From: Paenacidovorax monticola | GTDB taxonomy: Bacteria > Pseudomonadota > Gammaproteobacteria > Burkholderiales > Burkholderiaceae_C | DNA length: 64,000 nucleotides | Reading direction: 5' to 3' | NCBI RefSeq assembly: GCF_014489595.1 | Contig: NZ_CP060790.1 | Location: 3,472,001-3,536,000 of the forward strand | Shown: in pieces, positions 63,330 through 64,000 of the stretch | Layout of the letters: the number at the start of each line of letters is the position of its first letter | Position numbering within the stretch: the stretch's first letter is position 1 | Program-made: the position numbers and the translations under genes | The notes under the pieces: model-generated | Databases searched by the model: none | What the model was told of the DNA's origin: nothing | Seen by the model: the letters and a program-made list of their open reading frames with translations, nothing else

Positions 63330-64000
63330 TCAGGCGATCGCTTCGCTCCAGAGCGCCGAGGGGCGCTCCACATGCAGCACGGCCAGCGGCTCGCTGCGCC
63401 CGCGCACCGCGAGGCATTCGGGCGCGCCCAGCTGCGCCTGCACGCCCGCGTGGCGCGCGGCGTCGAGCGAGAGCACAAGCCGCGCGGCCGCCACCTTCGA
63501 ATAGTCCTGCAGCCGGCTCGCGGTGTTGACCACCTCGCCCACGGCCGAGAAGGTGGTCGCATCCTGGTAGCCCACCTGGCCCAGCGCCACGGTGCCCGCG
63601 TGCAGGCCCATGCCGAAGTCCAGCCGCTGGCCGAACTGGGCCTCGAAGCCCGCGCTCCAGTCGTCCATGCGCTGCTCGATCAGCGCGGCCGCGCGCACGG
63701 CCTGGCGGCAGGCCGTGGGCAGGTCGGTGTCGAGCCCGAACAGCGCCATCACGCTGTCGCCGATGAACTGGTTGGGCAGGCCGCCGCTCTCGCGCACGGC
63801 CGCGCCCACGAGGGCGAAGTACTGGTCCAGCACGTAGACCAGGTCGAACGGCCATTGCCGCTCGGCCAAGCCCGACCAGCGGCGCAGGTCCACGAACAGC
63901 ACGGCCACGGCGCGCTCCTCGCCACGCCGCGTGGCGGCCATGCGCGCGGTGCCGGGCTGGAACAGCGGCTCCACCGCGATGGGGCCGCGCGGGCGCAGCT
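63330..64000 (-). CDS. Adenylate/guanylate cyclase domain protein (partial)
   Basis: The frame is open to the right edge. It ends ALWSEAIA at 63330. The class III cyclase catalytic domain is visible: VAVLFVDLRRWSGLAERQWP with the metal-binding Asp, GLPNQFIGDSVMALFGLDTD with the second Asp, LDFGMGLHAGTVALGQVGYQ, and TFSAVGEVVNTASRLQDYSK with the conserved Asn and Arg. It should make cAMP or cGMP. A GTG at 63974 could start a free catalytic protein, but the frame continues upstream without a stop, so an N-terminal domain probably lies beyond the window. Confidence 0.85.
   Translation of the reverse strand, partial: LRPRGPIAVEPLFQPGTARMAATRRGEERAVAVLFVDLRRWSGLAERQWPFDLVYVLDQYFALVGAAVRESGGLPNQFIGDSVMALFGLDTDLPTACRQAVRAAALIEQRMDDWSAGFEAQFGQRLDFGMGLHAGTVALGQVGYQDATTFSAVGEVVNTASRLQDYSKVAAARLVLSLDAARHAGVQAQLGAPECLAVRGRSEPLAVLHVERPSALWSEAIA

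Overview
The window is about 64 kb of GC-rich chromosome from a betaproteobacterium of the order Burkholderiales, most likely family Comamonadaceae (Acidovorax, Alicycliphilus or Diaphorobacter type). The evidence is the GC-rich codon use, the gene neighbourhoods (def-fmt beside dprA, yajC-secD-secF, nit-yhdP-glnE, recA-recX), the betaproteobacterial families (DUF1631, DUF4148, DUF3717/DUF1289, TfpX/TfpZ) and the yybP-ykoY riboswitch before terC. Nearly everything is ordinary core genome. No rRNA, tRNA, CRISPR array, prophage or transposase gene was seen.

Layout. 1-5165: AzlC-like permease (cut by the left edge), fmt, a lipoprotein and def on the minus strand, divergent from a LysM protein and dprA. 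5162-5430: a palindromic MITE-like element between dprA and a DUF1631 gene. 5427-11067: DUF1631, secF, secD and yajC. 11358-15652: a large indolepyruvate-ferredoxin-oxidoreductase-type enzyme divergent from an Lrp/AsnC regulator. 15800-21402: an MFS exporter with a fused monooxygenase-like tail, two secreted proteins with IPTL-CTERM-like tails, mltA, a 48-residue membrane peptide and an OmpA-like lipoprotein. 21411-29033: a minus-strand operon yhdP / nitrilase / sensor kinase / FixJ-type regulator with overlapping start and stop codons. 29183-39826: glnE, then a TetR-controlled tripartite RND efflux operon ending in a degenerate HD-GYP protein. 39827-40124: a structured RNA candidate and a terminator. 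40125-47946: GST, purB, yaeQ, zinc-ribbon proteins, a manganese-riboswitch-controlled terC, an M48 peptidase and moaC. 48040-53689: an AT-richer type IV pilin and glycosylation block (tfpZ-like, pglL-like, pilA with a sigma-54 promoter), preceded by genes for a metallo-beta-lactamase-fold hydrolase, an FHA protein and a PP2C phosphatase. 54047-64000: a second terC, sucCD, argC, recX-recA with an SOS box, a MarR regulator, an OmpR-type two-component system, a DUF4148 protein and a nucleotide cyclase cut by the right edge.

A property of the record as a whole matters to any user. Ten genes are broken, or have a lost start or stop, at eleven sites. Every site is repaired by adding one base to a run of four to seven G or C. 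This pattern points to homopolymer under-calling in the sequence rather than to pseudogenes. Coordinates given here for those genes span both frames. Five copies of a short intergenic hairpin repeat are also scattered through the window, one supplying the stop codon of recX.
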